A DNA stretch of 64,000 nt from Pseudomonadota bacterium. GTDB lineage: Bacteria > Pseudomonadota > Gammaproteobacteria > Burkholderiales > Rhodocyclaceae. This document shows, piece after piece, positions 56,283 to 64,000 of this stretch. The translations under genes and the position numbers were made by a program. The stretch lies in NCBI GenBank assembly GCA_018240785.1, contig JAFEFC010000022.1, positions 1-64,000 of the forward strand, given 5' to 3'. Under the pieces are notes generated by a model. The model saw only the letters and a list, made by a program, of their open reading frames with translations, had not been told where the DNA came from and did not search any database. Position 1 is the stretch's first letter; each line of letters opens with the position of its first letter.

Positions 56283-59200
56283 CTAGTCGAAAGTCAAACC
56301 ATAGTTCTGCGCCAGCCAGTCGCTGTAACGATTGATATCCACCAAGCCGACTCGCCTACTGAGCTGCGGCATGGGCTGCGTGATGCCATCCTGATAGGGA
56401 TCGGCAAGGGGGGGTGGTTCCGAATAGGGGAGGATGTAGGCGAGAGATTCGGCATGGTTGATCCCGTCGAAATCGGCGGAGCGCTCCTTGCGCACCTGAT
56501 CCGGATAGTGGACCTTGCGATCGTCGTCAAATCCGTTCAACGGCGGAGCATTCCACGGTGAGACACGTGACTCGTCATGCACCACAGGATCGGTTATTGC
56601 TCGCTGCGCCGCCCGTAATGGCTTCATTGGAACGCCAGCAGCAACGGCTTGCTGATGCATCCAGTTCAGCGCGATATCCGCCAGATCGCTGCCATCTTCA
56701 ACCAGGTAGCCGCCGCCGATGTCCGCATGTGCCCCGACGAAACCTCGCTCTACGACGTTCGCGCCTGCACCACGGCCCGCGTAGGACGACTCGGCGGATT
56801 CCAGCGGAAAGAGCGCCCGATGTTCGTTGGCGGCGACTGCATGCGCGACATGACCGAGCTCTCCTGCGGGAATCCCGAGCGAAATCACGCCCATCATCTG
56901 CTTGCTCAACACGGTGTCGAACAGGCCGAGGAAGCGGATGTGCACGCCGACGCAGGCTCCGCCCAGCAGGTCGCGGTAGTAGGACTGGTTCCTGCGCGCA
57001 AGGACTTCATTGATGAAATCGCGCGCGGCAGACGCGCCACGGCTGAAGCCGATCACGTCAAGGGTGATCAGCAGCGGAGATTGGGGAGTGATCGTAGTTC
57101 CCTTCACGCGGGCCTCGTTCTCGAACTTGGCCTTGACGTAGTCGTCGAGAGCATTCAATTGCGATTCGACCTTCGATTTCAGGGAGTAAGCGAACGCGCG
57201 GTCACCCAGTTGGTACCATTTCGTCCCAACCCCCTCCACGTAGTACGGGCGATCCGAGTTGGCAATCGAGGCGCTGTCGTTGTCGTTATATGCCTCCTTC
57301 AGCCAATAGATGTTCGTCCTGCTCGATTCGTTGTTTCCTGTCCCGTCGAACGCGAACAGGATGAGGCCGAGCGGGTCGGCGAAGCGCAGCGGGTCGCGTG
57401 CCGCGTAGGCGTAGGGCTGCGTCAGCGGGTGCGGGCCGAGCGGATCGGGCTCCAGGTAGTCGCCGCGGCGGGGATCGTAGGTGCGCAGCACGTTGTCGTG
57501 CCAGCCGGTTTCGACGTCGTGGTACTGGCCGGGCAGGCGCAGATTCAGGTTGAAGCCGGGGCTGATGTCCGCGGCAGTCAGTCCGCGCGCTTCGCCAAAA
57601 AGGGAGTGCCGGGCGCGCCAGATCACGCGGCTGCGCTCGTCGGTCACCGCCACCGGCGTGCCGATTTCATTGGCGTGGACGTAGCGCACCTGCGGCGCGC
57701 TTCGCGTGATGAACTCGCGCACGGTGCGAAGGACGTCCGACAACGCCGTGACTTGGGTCGCCAATGGCCTGCCTGCGGGGTAGTCGAGGATGGCGACAGG
57801 CACGCCGTGCGCGTAGATGTAGCGACGCTTGAGCCTGGGCTGGCCATCCTCTTCCGCCGCTTCGCCAACCAGGCGGTACGAATCCCACAGAAAGAGCGTG
57901 CTGCCCGATCGCCCTGCCGGCACCGCGCCGGGATCGAATACCGTCTTTCGGACACGGCGGCCGAGCGCGTCGTGGTCGTAGCGGGCGAGGAGGTGGTTTC
58001 CGTTCTCGTTCCTGCCGTCTCCCGCCGCCCGACGGACTTCGACCAGCCGTCGGTCGGCGCTGTAGCGAAGAAGGAATTCGCCCAGCCGTTCGGGCAGCCC
58101 GCCGGCGTCCCGGTCGATCTTCTCGCGACGAAAATCCACGCTCACGCCGTCCACGCGCCGGCCGACGACCTCGCCCGCCGCATCGTAGGCATGGTATTCA
58201 GCGCCCGCCGCGTCATGCCCCGCCTGCGCGGCGATCAGGCGTGCCTGACGGTCGTAGGCGAAGCCGACCTCCAAGGTGCGGCGAAGATCCGAGCGTTGAG
58301 AGATCCTGCCGGCGGCGTCATAGCCGTATCGCCAGCCATCGATCAGCTCGCCACTTTCCGCCCCGGGGTCTGCGGCGGGCGCAAGCCCGGGAACCGGGTC
58401 GCTTGCGTGCGCAGGCGCAATCCAGTCTGGCCAACTGCCCTTGGTTGATCGTGGCGGCAGGCGATGGGCGAGATCACGCAGGCGCCCGTCCGCGCCAAGG
58501 CTGAAGCGGACTTCGACGCCATTGCCAAGGCGGTAGCCGCCGCTCGCGATCGCCGCGTCGCGCTCCGCCCCGGAAGGTTGATGCCGCACCGTTAGCGGTC
58601 CAGCCCGCGCAGCCGACGGCAATCGCAGTGGCGAAAGCAGTTGCGTGCGGCGCAGCGCGCCGTCGGTCCATGCGATGCCGCGCAACTGGCGCCCCTTGCC
58701 CCACTCGTAGCTGAGTTCGCCGCCTTCTGGAAGTGCGTGCCTGATCACGCGGTCGGCCGCGTCGTAGGCAAAGCTTTCCCGATACCGCAGACGGGGATGT
58801 CCGGCTCGTGCCGTCGGGCGCTCGACGATGCGCGTGCCAATGCGTCCGGCGCTGTCATGGGTGAAAGTTTCGGTCTCCGCGGGATGCTCGATCCGCACCA
58901 GCCGCGGGCCGGCGTATTGCAGGGCGGTGGTGGTGCTGTCGTCCGTGGCGGCTCCCTGCACCGTATGCGCGACGATCCTGCCCGCTGCGTCGCGCGACCA
59001 GCGCCACACCCTGCCATCGGCGAAGCGCCGCTCGATGATCCGGCCTGCGGCGTCGTGACGATAATGCTCGGGCCCGGTCGCGTCGGTGCGCATGGCCTGC
59101 ACGCGTCCGAAATCGTCGAGCCAGCGCCGGAAGCCCGGCCAATGGCGAACGCCGCCCAGCGTTTCGGGCGTCGGCTCGACGCCTTGCGGGACAAGGCCGG

Positions 59201-61415
59201 TGCTGGAAGATCCAGGAGCTAGGGGCTCGCTCGGCAACCACCCGCCACCGCCAAGGTTGGACACCATGGCGCCGAGGCCATCCGGACCGTCATAGCCAAG
59301 GTGCTGGACCTCGCCGTCAGGCGACTCGATGCGGATCGGCCTGCCCATTGCATCACGCTCGATGTGCACGACGGCATCCGCACGCTGCCAGCGCACAGGA
59401 AAGCCGCCGTGGTCGAACAGGAACCGGATTCGTACGCCGTCGACCGGCGTGTGGGCAATCACACGACCCACCTCGTCGCGCTCGAAACGCTCGACGAGGG
59501 CCATGGGATGCGTGACCGACTCAAGCCAGTTGCCGCCTGCGTCGTACTGCAGTCGCGTGATGTCCGAGTCTGCGGGCGAGGCCCCTGGGCCATTGGGCAA
59601 GGGGCCATCGATCTCTGCCAGCAGGCTGCGCCCGTTGATGCGGGTGTAACGCAACACGGTGCTGCGCTCGATCGGTCGGCCTGCCGCAATGGTCCTGCCC
59701 TGCTCATCAACGGGTTCGAAGCCGGCCTCGTGCATCTGCACCAACTGGCCGTGGGCGTTGTACGTGAGCGAGATGCGGTGCTCCTGGCCCTCGACCACGC
59801 TTGGTCGAGCGATGAGCACGGGCCGACCATCGTCGCCTGCGTATTCGTAGCGCTGCAGCAGACGCGGCGCGCGGCGTGGGCCGGCACGGTGATCCAGGGC
59901 GGTCACCCGCAGGATGCGGCCCAGCGCGTCGCGCATGAGGGTCAAGGTCTGTCGCGGCTGGCCGCTCGCCGCATCGAGCATCGTGGTTTGAGTGAGTCGT
60001 CCGAGCGCATCGTAGCCATACCGCCGATTGGCAGGCGGGCAGCGGCTGCAGCCGGCACCACGGGATTCGAGCAGGCGATAGCCGCCGCCAACGAGCCCGA
60101 TGCGATAAGTCGTCGTCGACCCATTGTCGTCGGTCAGCTGAACCGTCCCGGCTGCGCCGGGCCGAGGGGCGGACTGGAAGGTCACATGGATGCCGCGATC
60201 GGAGCCCCGCAGACTCGCGGTGTCCGTGCCGATCGCACCCGTCGCCGAGAGAACCGCCCGTCCGTCCTCGTCGTACGCATAGGTCGACAGCCGTGTCGTC
60301 GCGCGCTGGCCACCAACCTCGGGTGCGTCCAGACTGATACCCGTCAGCAGCGTCGGATGTCGGGGATCCTCGTAGTGGTACAGGCGCACCGCGCTAGACT
60401 CGTCCGGCCGCGGCCCACTCACGGCCACGAGCAGGCGTCGCCGCGCCCGGTGCGTCACAGCGTCTTCGTCGGCAGGATTGGCGGCTGGCGCATCGGCACC
60501 GTAGCGGTAGCGGAAACTGCCGACCGGCGACGCGATGCGCGCCACCGTCGGCAGAGGAGCCGCGGCCGCCCCAGCAGTGCGCTCGTGATAGTGCAGGTCG
60601 AGCGCGCGCCCCTGGGGATCGATGACCCTGCGCAGGCTGCCGCGGGTGTCGTACAGCAGGCTCACGAACTCGCCGGTCGGGGCGAGGATCCGGGTCAGGC
60701 GGCCCCTGCCGTCGAAATCCAGTATGCGTCCGGCCCCTTCGCCGTGAGTCCACCGCCAGCGGTACGTCTCGCCACGCGTCGATGGGTGGCGCTCCACGAG
60801 GCCCCTGGCGGGGTCGGCCGCAAGGCAGGTCGTGGGCGCGCCGCCCTTGCAGGTGAAAGTCGTCCGGCTGCCATCGGCCTGGACGATGCCGACTGCATCG
60901 CGATCCGCGCGGAGAGTGGTCTCGTAGCTCAGGCGCCAGCCGCGTCCGAGCAGGCCGTTGCGGCTGCGGACCGTGCTCGAGGCGCTGTTGTAGTGACGCA
61001 CGATCTCCAGCCCGAGGACGCCGGGCAAGGCAGCGAGGTCCACTTCGCGCTGATACTTGTTGCCGTTGGTGATGTTGATCGGATTGCCGGCGCCAACATC
61101 GACGCCGCCGTTGCCGACGTCCGCCTGGCTGGCAGGCCCGCCGCCGCCACAGGTGGCCCCGCTCGGAGCGGGCAGGCACATCGTCCCCCCGGCAGCAGGA
61201 TTCTCCAAACCGGGGATGAATGAAGCTTGCCCGCTCGCGGTCGAGGTCTCGCCAAGGCCGAACGCTGGCGTGACCGTGATGCCAGCCAAGAGGAGCGCGA
61301 GCCGGCCGAGCAGGCCGGACATTGCCGTTGCGCTGCCAGGGCTGCCAGGACTGGCGGAGCGCGGTCGCGCCGCGGCGCGCGGCATGCCCCTGAGCCGGCT
61401 CACGGCCGTGAACAT
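56283..61415 (-). CDS. Secreted RHS/YD-repeat protein with C-terminal DUF2235/Tle1-like phospholipase tip
   Basis: 1710 residues. Start at 61415 has GAGGAG eight bases upstream. Residues 32-53 (MSGLLGRLALLLAGITVTPAF) look like a Sec signal after a long basic leader. A DUF6531-like start (GNPINITNGNKYQREVDLAAL) opens a long YD-repeat shell, many repeats GRLTRI, YDTRGSLRRV, YDALGRLTQ. The RHS core end is YDPRRGDYLEPDPLGPHPLT and DPLRFADPLGL. The tip begins at about 1355 (LFAFDGTGNNES) and has Ser1458 (GFSRGAS), Asp1500 (LFDTVLS) and His1563 (GAHADIGGGY), the pattern of DUF2235/Tle1 lipases that attack phospholipids. The gene overlaps the TadE-like gene by 16 bases. No VgrG or PAAR gene is seen. 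Confidence 0.9.
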   Translation of the reverse strand: MFTAVSRLRGMPRAAARPRSASPGSPGSATAMSGLLGRLALLLAGITVTPAFGLGETSTASGQASFIPGLENPAAGGTMCLPAPSGATCGGGGPASQADVGNGGVDVGAGNPINITNGNKYQREVDLAALPGVLGLEIVRHYNSASSTVRSRNGLLGRGWRLSYETTLRADRDAVGIVQADGSRTTFTCKGGAPTTCLAADPARGLVERHPSTRGETYRWRWTHGEGAGRILDFDGRGRLTRILAPTGEFVSLLYDTRGSLRRVIDPQGRALDLHYHERTAGAAAAPLPTVARIASPVGSFRYRYGADAPAANPADEDAVTHRARRRLLVAVSGPRPDESSAVRLYHYEDPRHPTLLTGISLDAPEVGGQRATTRLSTYAYDEDGRAVLSATGAIGTDTASLRGSDRGIHVTFQSAPRPGAAGTVQLTDDNGSTTTYRIGLVGGGYRLLESRGAGCSRCPPANRRYGYDALGRLTQTTMLDAASGQPRQTLTLMRDALGRILRVTALDHRAGPRRAPRLLQRYEYAGDDGRPVLIARPSVVEGQEHRISLTYNAHGQLVQMHEAGFEPVDEQGRTIAAGRPIERSTVLRYTRINGRSLLAEIDGPLPNGPGASPADSDITRLQYDAGGNWLESVTHPMALVERFERDEVGRVIAHTPVDGVRIRFLFDHGGFPVRWQRADAVVHIERDAMGRPIRIESPDGEVQHLGYDGPDGLGAMVSNLGGGGWLPSEPLAPGSSSTGLVPQGVEPTPETLGGVRHWPGFRRWLDDFGRVQAMRTDATGPEHYRHDAAGRIIERRFADGRVWRWSRDAAGRIVAHTVQGAATDDSTTTALQYAGPRLVRIEHPAETETFTHDSAGRIGTRIVERPTARAGHPRLRYRESFAYDAADRVIRHALPEGGELSYEWGKGRQLRGIAWTDGALRRTQLLSPLRLPSAARAGPLTVRHQPSGAERDAAIASGGYRLGNGVEVRFSLGADGRLRDLAHRLPPRSTKGSWPDWIAPAHASDPVPGLAPAADPGAESGELIDGWRYGYDAAGRISQRSDLRRTLEVGFAYDRQARLIAAQAGHDAAGAEYHAYDAAGEVVGRRVDGVSVDFRREKIDRDAGGLPERLGEFLLRYSADRRLVEVRRAAGDGRNENGNHLLARYDHDALGRRVRKTVFDPGAVPAGRSGSTLFLWDSYRLVGEAAEEDGQPRLKRRYIYAHGVPVAILDYPAGRPLATQVTALSDVLRTVREFITRSAPQVRYVHANEIGTPVAVTDERSRVIWRARHSLFGEARGLTAADISPGFNLNLRLPGQYHDVETGWHDNVLRTYDPRRGDYLEPDPLGPHPLTQPYAYAARDPLRFADPLGLILFAFDGTGNNESSRTNIYWLKEAYNDNDSASIANSDRPYYVEGVGTKWYQLGDRAFAYSLKSKVESQLNALDDYVKAKFENEARVKGTTITPQSPLLITLDVIGFSRGASAARDFINEVLARRNQSYYRDLLGGACVGVHIRFLGLFDTVLSKQMMGVISLGIPAGELGHVAHAVAANEHRALFPLESAESSYAGRGAGANVVERGFVGAHADIGGGYLVEDGSDLADIALNWMHQQAVAAGVPMKPLRAAQRAITDPVVHDESRVSPWNAPPLNGFDDDRKVHYPDQVRKERSADFDGINHAESLAYILPYSEPPPLADPYQDGITQPMPQLSRRVGLVDINRYSDWLAQNYGLTFD

Positions 61416-62332
61416 TGCAGCGGCTCCTCATCGTCCAGCGCGTGCGGCACTTCCTCTTCCATTCCGCTGCCGTTGCCCGCTGCGCTCTCGTGAGCACTGG
61501 AAGGCGTGCACAGTGGGTCGCTCCACGGGCAGGATGGGAGTGCCTGGCCTTGGGCATCTGCGCCCGCGCCTGCGTCCACCGGGACACCGGCATTCCCTGG
61601 CCCCGGCAGCGACAGCAGGGCGTCGTTCTCGATTGCATCGGACTGCATGCGCACCGTCACATGCGAGACCAGCGGAATGCGGCCAGCAGCGAGAAGGGCA
61701 CGGCGAAACGGGTCGGGATGATCCGGGTACAGCGTGGCGACGGCCCAGTTGAAGAAGCGGCCGGCGAGGGGAATCTGCTTCGCACGGGGAATCCCGAAGG
61801 TCACCCGGATCTTCAGCAGGTTGGCGTCCTGCAGTGTCTGCCCGGAGCGATTCGATGCTGGGTCACTCGCGCAGGAGGGGCGGTCGGCGGGGCAGGCGAG
61901 CCGGTCAAGATGGGTGCTGGGAATGACCCGCGCGCCGACGCGCAGGGCCTCGGCTGCGCGCGGGCTGTGGAAATCGTCGAAGCTCTCCCGCGTCGGCGAC
62001 AGGATCTCGATGCGAAGCGCCCCTGCCAGGTCTGCGAGGGCGCGCCCATGCGAGCGCGCGAGCTCGGCGGTGGTGCGTCCTCCGCCGTAGTAGGGAACCA
62101 TGGCCCGCGCGAAAGCGGCACGAAGGGTGGACGGCAGGGCGTTCTGCAATGCCCCGGCGCGGGCGGCTTCGAAAGTCGCGTAGTTCAGGATGTTCTTGGC
62201 GTGAAAGACGAGACCGGTCTGCATCATCGCCAGGGCGAGCATCATGAGGGTTGGCGCGATGACGACGAATTCCACCAGCGTGGCGCCGTCATGGACTGCA
62301 CGACCTGATCGCAGCGCGAGCAACGGTCTCAT
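61400..62332 (-). CDS. TadE-like minor pseudopilin with long C-terminal extension
   Basis: 310 residues, about twice the common TadE length. The prepilin-like segment DGATLVEFVVIAPTLMMLAL has Gly followed by ATLVE, the TadV-type cleavage pattern with Glu at +5, and then an N-terminal hydrophobic helix. The middle part (FGIPRAKQIPLAGRFFNW) is TadE-like; the tail holds cysteines and acidic residues (SCPWSDPLCTPSS, MEEEVPHALDDEEPLQC) and is not recognised. Overlaps the DUF192 gene as ATGA and the RHS gene by 16 bases. TadE proteins help assemble Flp pili. Confidence 0.83.
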   Translation of the reverse strand: MRPLLALRSGRAVHDGATLVEFVVIAPTLMMLALAMMQTGLVFHAKNILNYATFEAARAGALQNALPSTLRAAFARAMVPYYGGGRTTAELARSHGRALADLAGALRIEILSPTRESFDDFHSPRAAEALRVGARVIPSTHLDRLACPADRPSCASDPASNRSGQTLQDANLLKIRVTFGIPRAKQIPLAGRFFNWAVATLYPDHPDPFRRALLAAGRIPLVSHVTVRMQSDAIENDALLSLPGPGNAGVPVDAGAGADAQGQALPSCPWSDPLCTPSSAHESAAGNGSGMEEEVPHALDDEEPLQCSRP

Positions 62333-62688
62333 CGGAGGACGCTCTCCAGTCCGGCCAGGCGGGTGCCGCGGTACAAGCCTGCTTCCGCCGCACCGCCAGC
62401 GGCCATCTCGAGGACGGCGCGTGCGGCGGGAACAGCGGCGATTCGCCAGGGCTGCAGCCGCTCTATGACATCGACGACGTTTGCGCCGCGGTCGATAAAG
62501 ACCGCGTCGATTGCATCGCGCATTCCGAAGGTGTGGATGCGGCAGCACGGCAGGATGAGCAACGCTTCCGCCGGCGGCAGCGGCGCGGAGAAGAGCAGTC
62601 CGCATGCGCGCGCCATGAAGTCGGCCGCGATGCGAACCGTGATAGGCCCGCATTGGGTACGGATGTGGATGACTTTCGCACGGAGCAT
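62329..62688 (-). CDS. DUF192 family protein
   Basis: 119 residues from the ATG at 62688, two bases after tadC. The DUF192 signature is CRIHTFGMRDAIDAVFIDRG, with ERLQPWRIA and the ending GLYRGTRLAGLESVL. The function is unknown; members are small, often exported, but here no signal peptide is evident. It sits inside Tad operons of several betaproteobacteria, suggesting an accessory role in pilus assembly. Confidence 0.88.
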   Translation of the reverse strand: MLRAKVIHIRTQCGPITVRIAADFMARACGLLFSAPLPPAEALLILPCCRIHTFGMRDAIDAVFIDRGANVVDVIERLQPWRIAAVPAARAVLEMAAGGAAEAGLYRGTRLAGLESVLR

Positions 62689-62690
62689 CT

Positions 62691-63581
62691 TCACAAGCCC
62701 ATGCGCATGAACTGCACCACGATCGGGAAGCCGATGACGAGGAAGGTGCAGGGGAAGATGAAGGCGATGAGCGGGAACAGCATCCTTACCGGCGCCTCCA
62801 TCGCCGCCTTCTCCGCGCGTGCGAAGCGCTCGACGCGCCGCTGCTCGGCTTGTGCCCGGAGCAGGGGGCCGAGGTTCATGCCGAGGTTCTCGGCCTGGAT
62901 GATGGCCGTGACGAGGTTTGTGATTGGCGGTTCGTTGAGGCGGTCGCCGAAGGTGCGCAGCGCATCGGCACGGGATTTGCCCGCCCGCACATCGCGCAGC
63001 ACGCGCTGGAGTTCGTCCCGCAGCGGCCCGGCCGGCCCCTTGGCTGCGGCCTGCTGCAACGCGCCGGTAAGATTGAGCCCGGCCTCGACACAGAGCGTGA
63101 TCAGATCGAGAAAGAAGGGCAGCGTCTTCAGCAGGTGCCGCCGGCGGGCGGCCACGCGGTCGGCAAACCACGCGCGTGCGAAGAGCCAGCCCGCGACCGC
63201 TCCTGCCGCCACGAAGAGCCGCGGCTGCGGACTTTGCCAGCCATGGGCGAGCAAGCCCCCAAGCCCGCCGGACAAGGCCGCGACCACGACACGATGCGCG
63301 ATGAGTTGCGCCGGCGAGACGGCGTAGTCGAGGCCGGCAACGCGCATCCGGGCCAGAAGGCGTTGGCGCAAGCCAATGGGCAGCGCCCCGCCCGCCCAGT
63401 GCGCCAGCACCAGTGTCGGCCACCACAGCCAGCGGATGAAGGCGGGGGGGCGATCGCGCCAGGTACGGTCCTCACGTGGAACCGCTACGATCGCGCGCAT
63501 TCCCACCCAGGTGAGGAGCGCGGCCGCGGCACCGGCGAGGCCGGCGACCAGGGCGGGTAGATATCGAGGGTCGATGGGCAT
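62691..63581 (-). CDS. tadC: TadC, inner-membrane platform protein of the Tad pilus
   Basis: 296 residues. Type II secretion F domain: LPFFLDLITLCVEAGLNL, PLRDELQRVLRDVRAGKSRADALR, with flanking hydrophobic segments (LPALVAGLAGAAAALLTWVG, VVVAALSGGLGGLL, LFPLIAFIFPCTFLVIGFPIVV). It pairs with TadB to form the pilus assembly platform driven by TadA. It starts 12 bases after tadB. Confidence 0.93.
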   Translation of the reverse strand: MPIDPRYLPALVAGLAGAAAALLTWVGMRAIVAVPREDRTWRDRPPAFIRWLWWPTLVLAHWAGGALPIGLRQRLLARMRVAGLDYAVSPAQLIAHRVVVAALSGGLGGLLAHGWQSPQPRLFVAAGAVAGWLFARAWFADRVAARRRHLLKTLPFFLDLITLCVEAGLNLTGALQQAAAKGPAGPLRDELQRVLRDVRAGKSRADALRTFGDRLNEPPITNLVTAIIQAENLGMNLGPLLRAQAEQRRVERFARAEKAAMEAPVRMLFPLIAFIFPCTFLVIGFPIVVQFMRMGL

Positions 63582-63593
63582 GATCGGTCTACC

Positions 63594-64000
63594 TCAAACG
63601 TCGATCGCGACCACACGCCTGATCAACAGCACGCCGAACAGCTCGAGCAAGGCGATCGTGCCCAGCGTCGCCCAGCCGAGCGGCGTGCTCCACATCAGGC
63701 CCATCGCCTGCGGCTCCATGCGTCCAAGGACCAGCAGCAAACCGATCGGGAGAAACCCGACGACGACGGCCTGCAGTTTTCCCTGCGCAGTCAGCGCGCG
63801 AATCTTCGCCTCCATCGCAAGTTGGCTGCGGATCGTCATCGCGGCGCGATCGAGCGCCTCGGCGAGGCTGCCACCGGTCTCGCTGGCGATGCGCATCGCG
63901 GAAACCACCAGAGTCACCGACTGCAAGGGCACGCGGCGCGCGAGATTTTCGAGCGCAGCATCGACGGCGACGCCCAGTCGCTGTTCGCGCAGCAGCAGCT
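63594..64000 (-). CDS. tadB: TadB, inner-membrane platform protein of the Tad pilus (5' end beyond window)
   Basis: The open frame continues to base 64000 without a start, giving 135 residues of the C-terminal part. It begins LLLREQRLGVAVDAALENLA and contains MRIASETGGSLAEALDRAA, the T2SSF signature, then hydrophobic helices (AVVVGFLPIGLLLVLG, LGTIALLELFGVLLIRR). Other Tad genes (tadA, rcpA, rcpC, flp) are expected to the right of the window. Confidence 0.93.
   Translation of the reverse strand, partial: LLLREQRLGVAVDAALENLARRVPLQSVTLVVSAMRIASETGGSLAEALDRAAMTIRSQLAMEAKIRALTAQGKLQAVVVGFLPIGLLLVLGRMEPQAMGLMWSTPLGWATLGTIALLELFGVLLIRRVVAIDV

Noticed and set aside
56283-61415. RHS gene as a simple DNA tandem repeat
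   Set aside because: The YD repeats are degenerate at protein level; no DNA repeat unit is evident.

Overview
The window is a GC-rich (roughly two-thirds G+C), gene-dense stretch of a betaproteobacterial chromosome. Gene order and family content (lexA-imuA-imuB, cysE-iscR-iscS-iscU-iscA-hscB-hscA-fdx-iscX, dapC-dapD-pilU-dapE-prmB, smc-zipA-ligA) fit the Rhodocyclales, a Thauera/Azoarcus-like organism. That assignment is by family resemblance, not by a search. No insertion sequence, prophage or CRISPR array was seen; the only clearly accessory-looking DNA is at the right end.

Layout. 1-1.5 kb: start of a PrkA-type serine kinase running off the left edge. 1.9-8.2 kb: ATP-dependent proteolysis block tig-clpP-clpX-lon followed by an HU gene. 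lon has its own heat-shock-like promoter overlapped by a 12-bp inverted repeat. 8.2-9.2 kb: three valine tRNA genes (UAC, then two identical CAC copies) around a short phasin-like gene. 9.3-11.6 kb: MaoC-like protein and M61 peptidase. 11.6-16.6 kb (minus): SOS cassette lexA-imuA-imuB under a LexA box, continuing into a small membrane protein and a MATE exporter; dnaE2 is not in this window. 16.6-25.6 kb: alcohol dehydrogenase, bcp, a SlyD-type isomerase, a lone fused oligopeptide-type ABC ATPase, mltD, gloB, and methyltransferase-rnhA-dnaQ. 25.6-30.6 kb: suhB-mutS-spermidine-synthase-like (minus) and trmJ (plus).

30.8-38.3 kb: cysE and a complete isc operon with an extra cysteine desulfurase between iscR and iscS; two IscR-type sites overlap the iscR promoter. 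38.4-45 kb: glutathione peroxidase, a lone response regulator, prmB, and the lysine/diaminopimelate genes dapE, dapD and dapC with the pilus ATPase gene pilU inside the cluster. 45-55.7 kb: smc-zipA-ligA-galU, typA, and a methylthioinosine phosphorylase.

55.7-64 kb (minus): the most interesting region. The distal part of a Tad/Flp pilus operon (tadB-tadC-DUF192-TadE-like) runs by overlapping genes into a 1710-residue secreted RHS protein. The RHS tip is a DUF2235/Tle1-like phospholipase with candidate Ser-Asp-His residues. A small Tat/lipoprotein-type gene, a candidate immunity protein, follows immediately. G+C drops sharply exactly at the RHS core/tip boundary, the usual mark of an exchangeable toxin module. 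A lipase-tipped RHS effector coupled to a Tad operon is the best candidate for a new system here.
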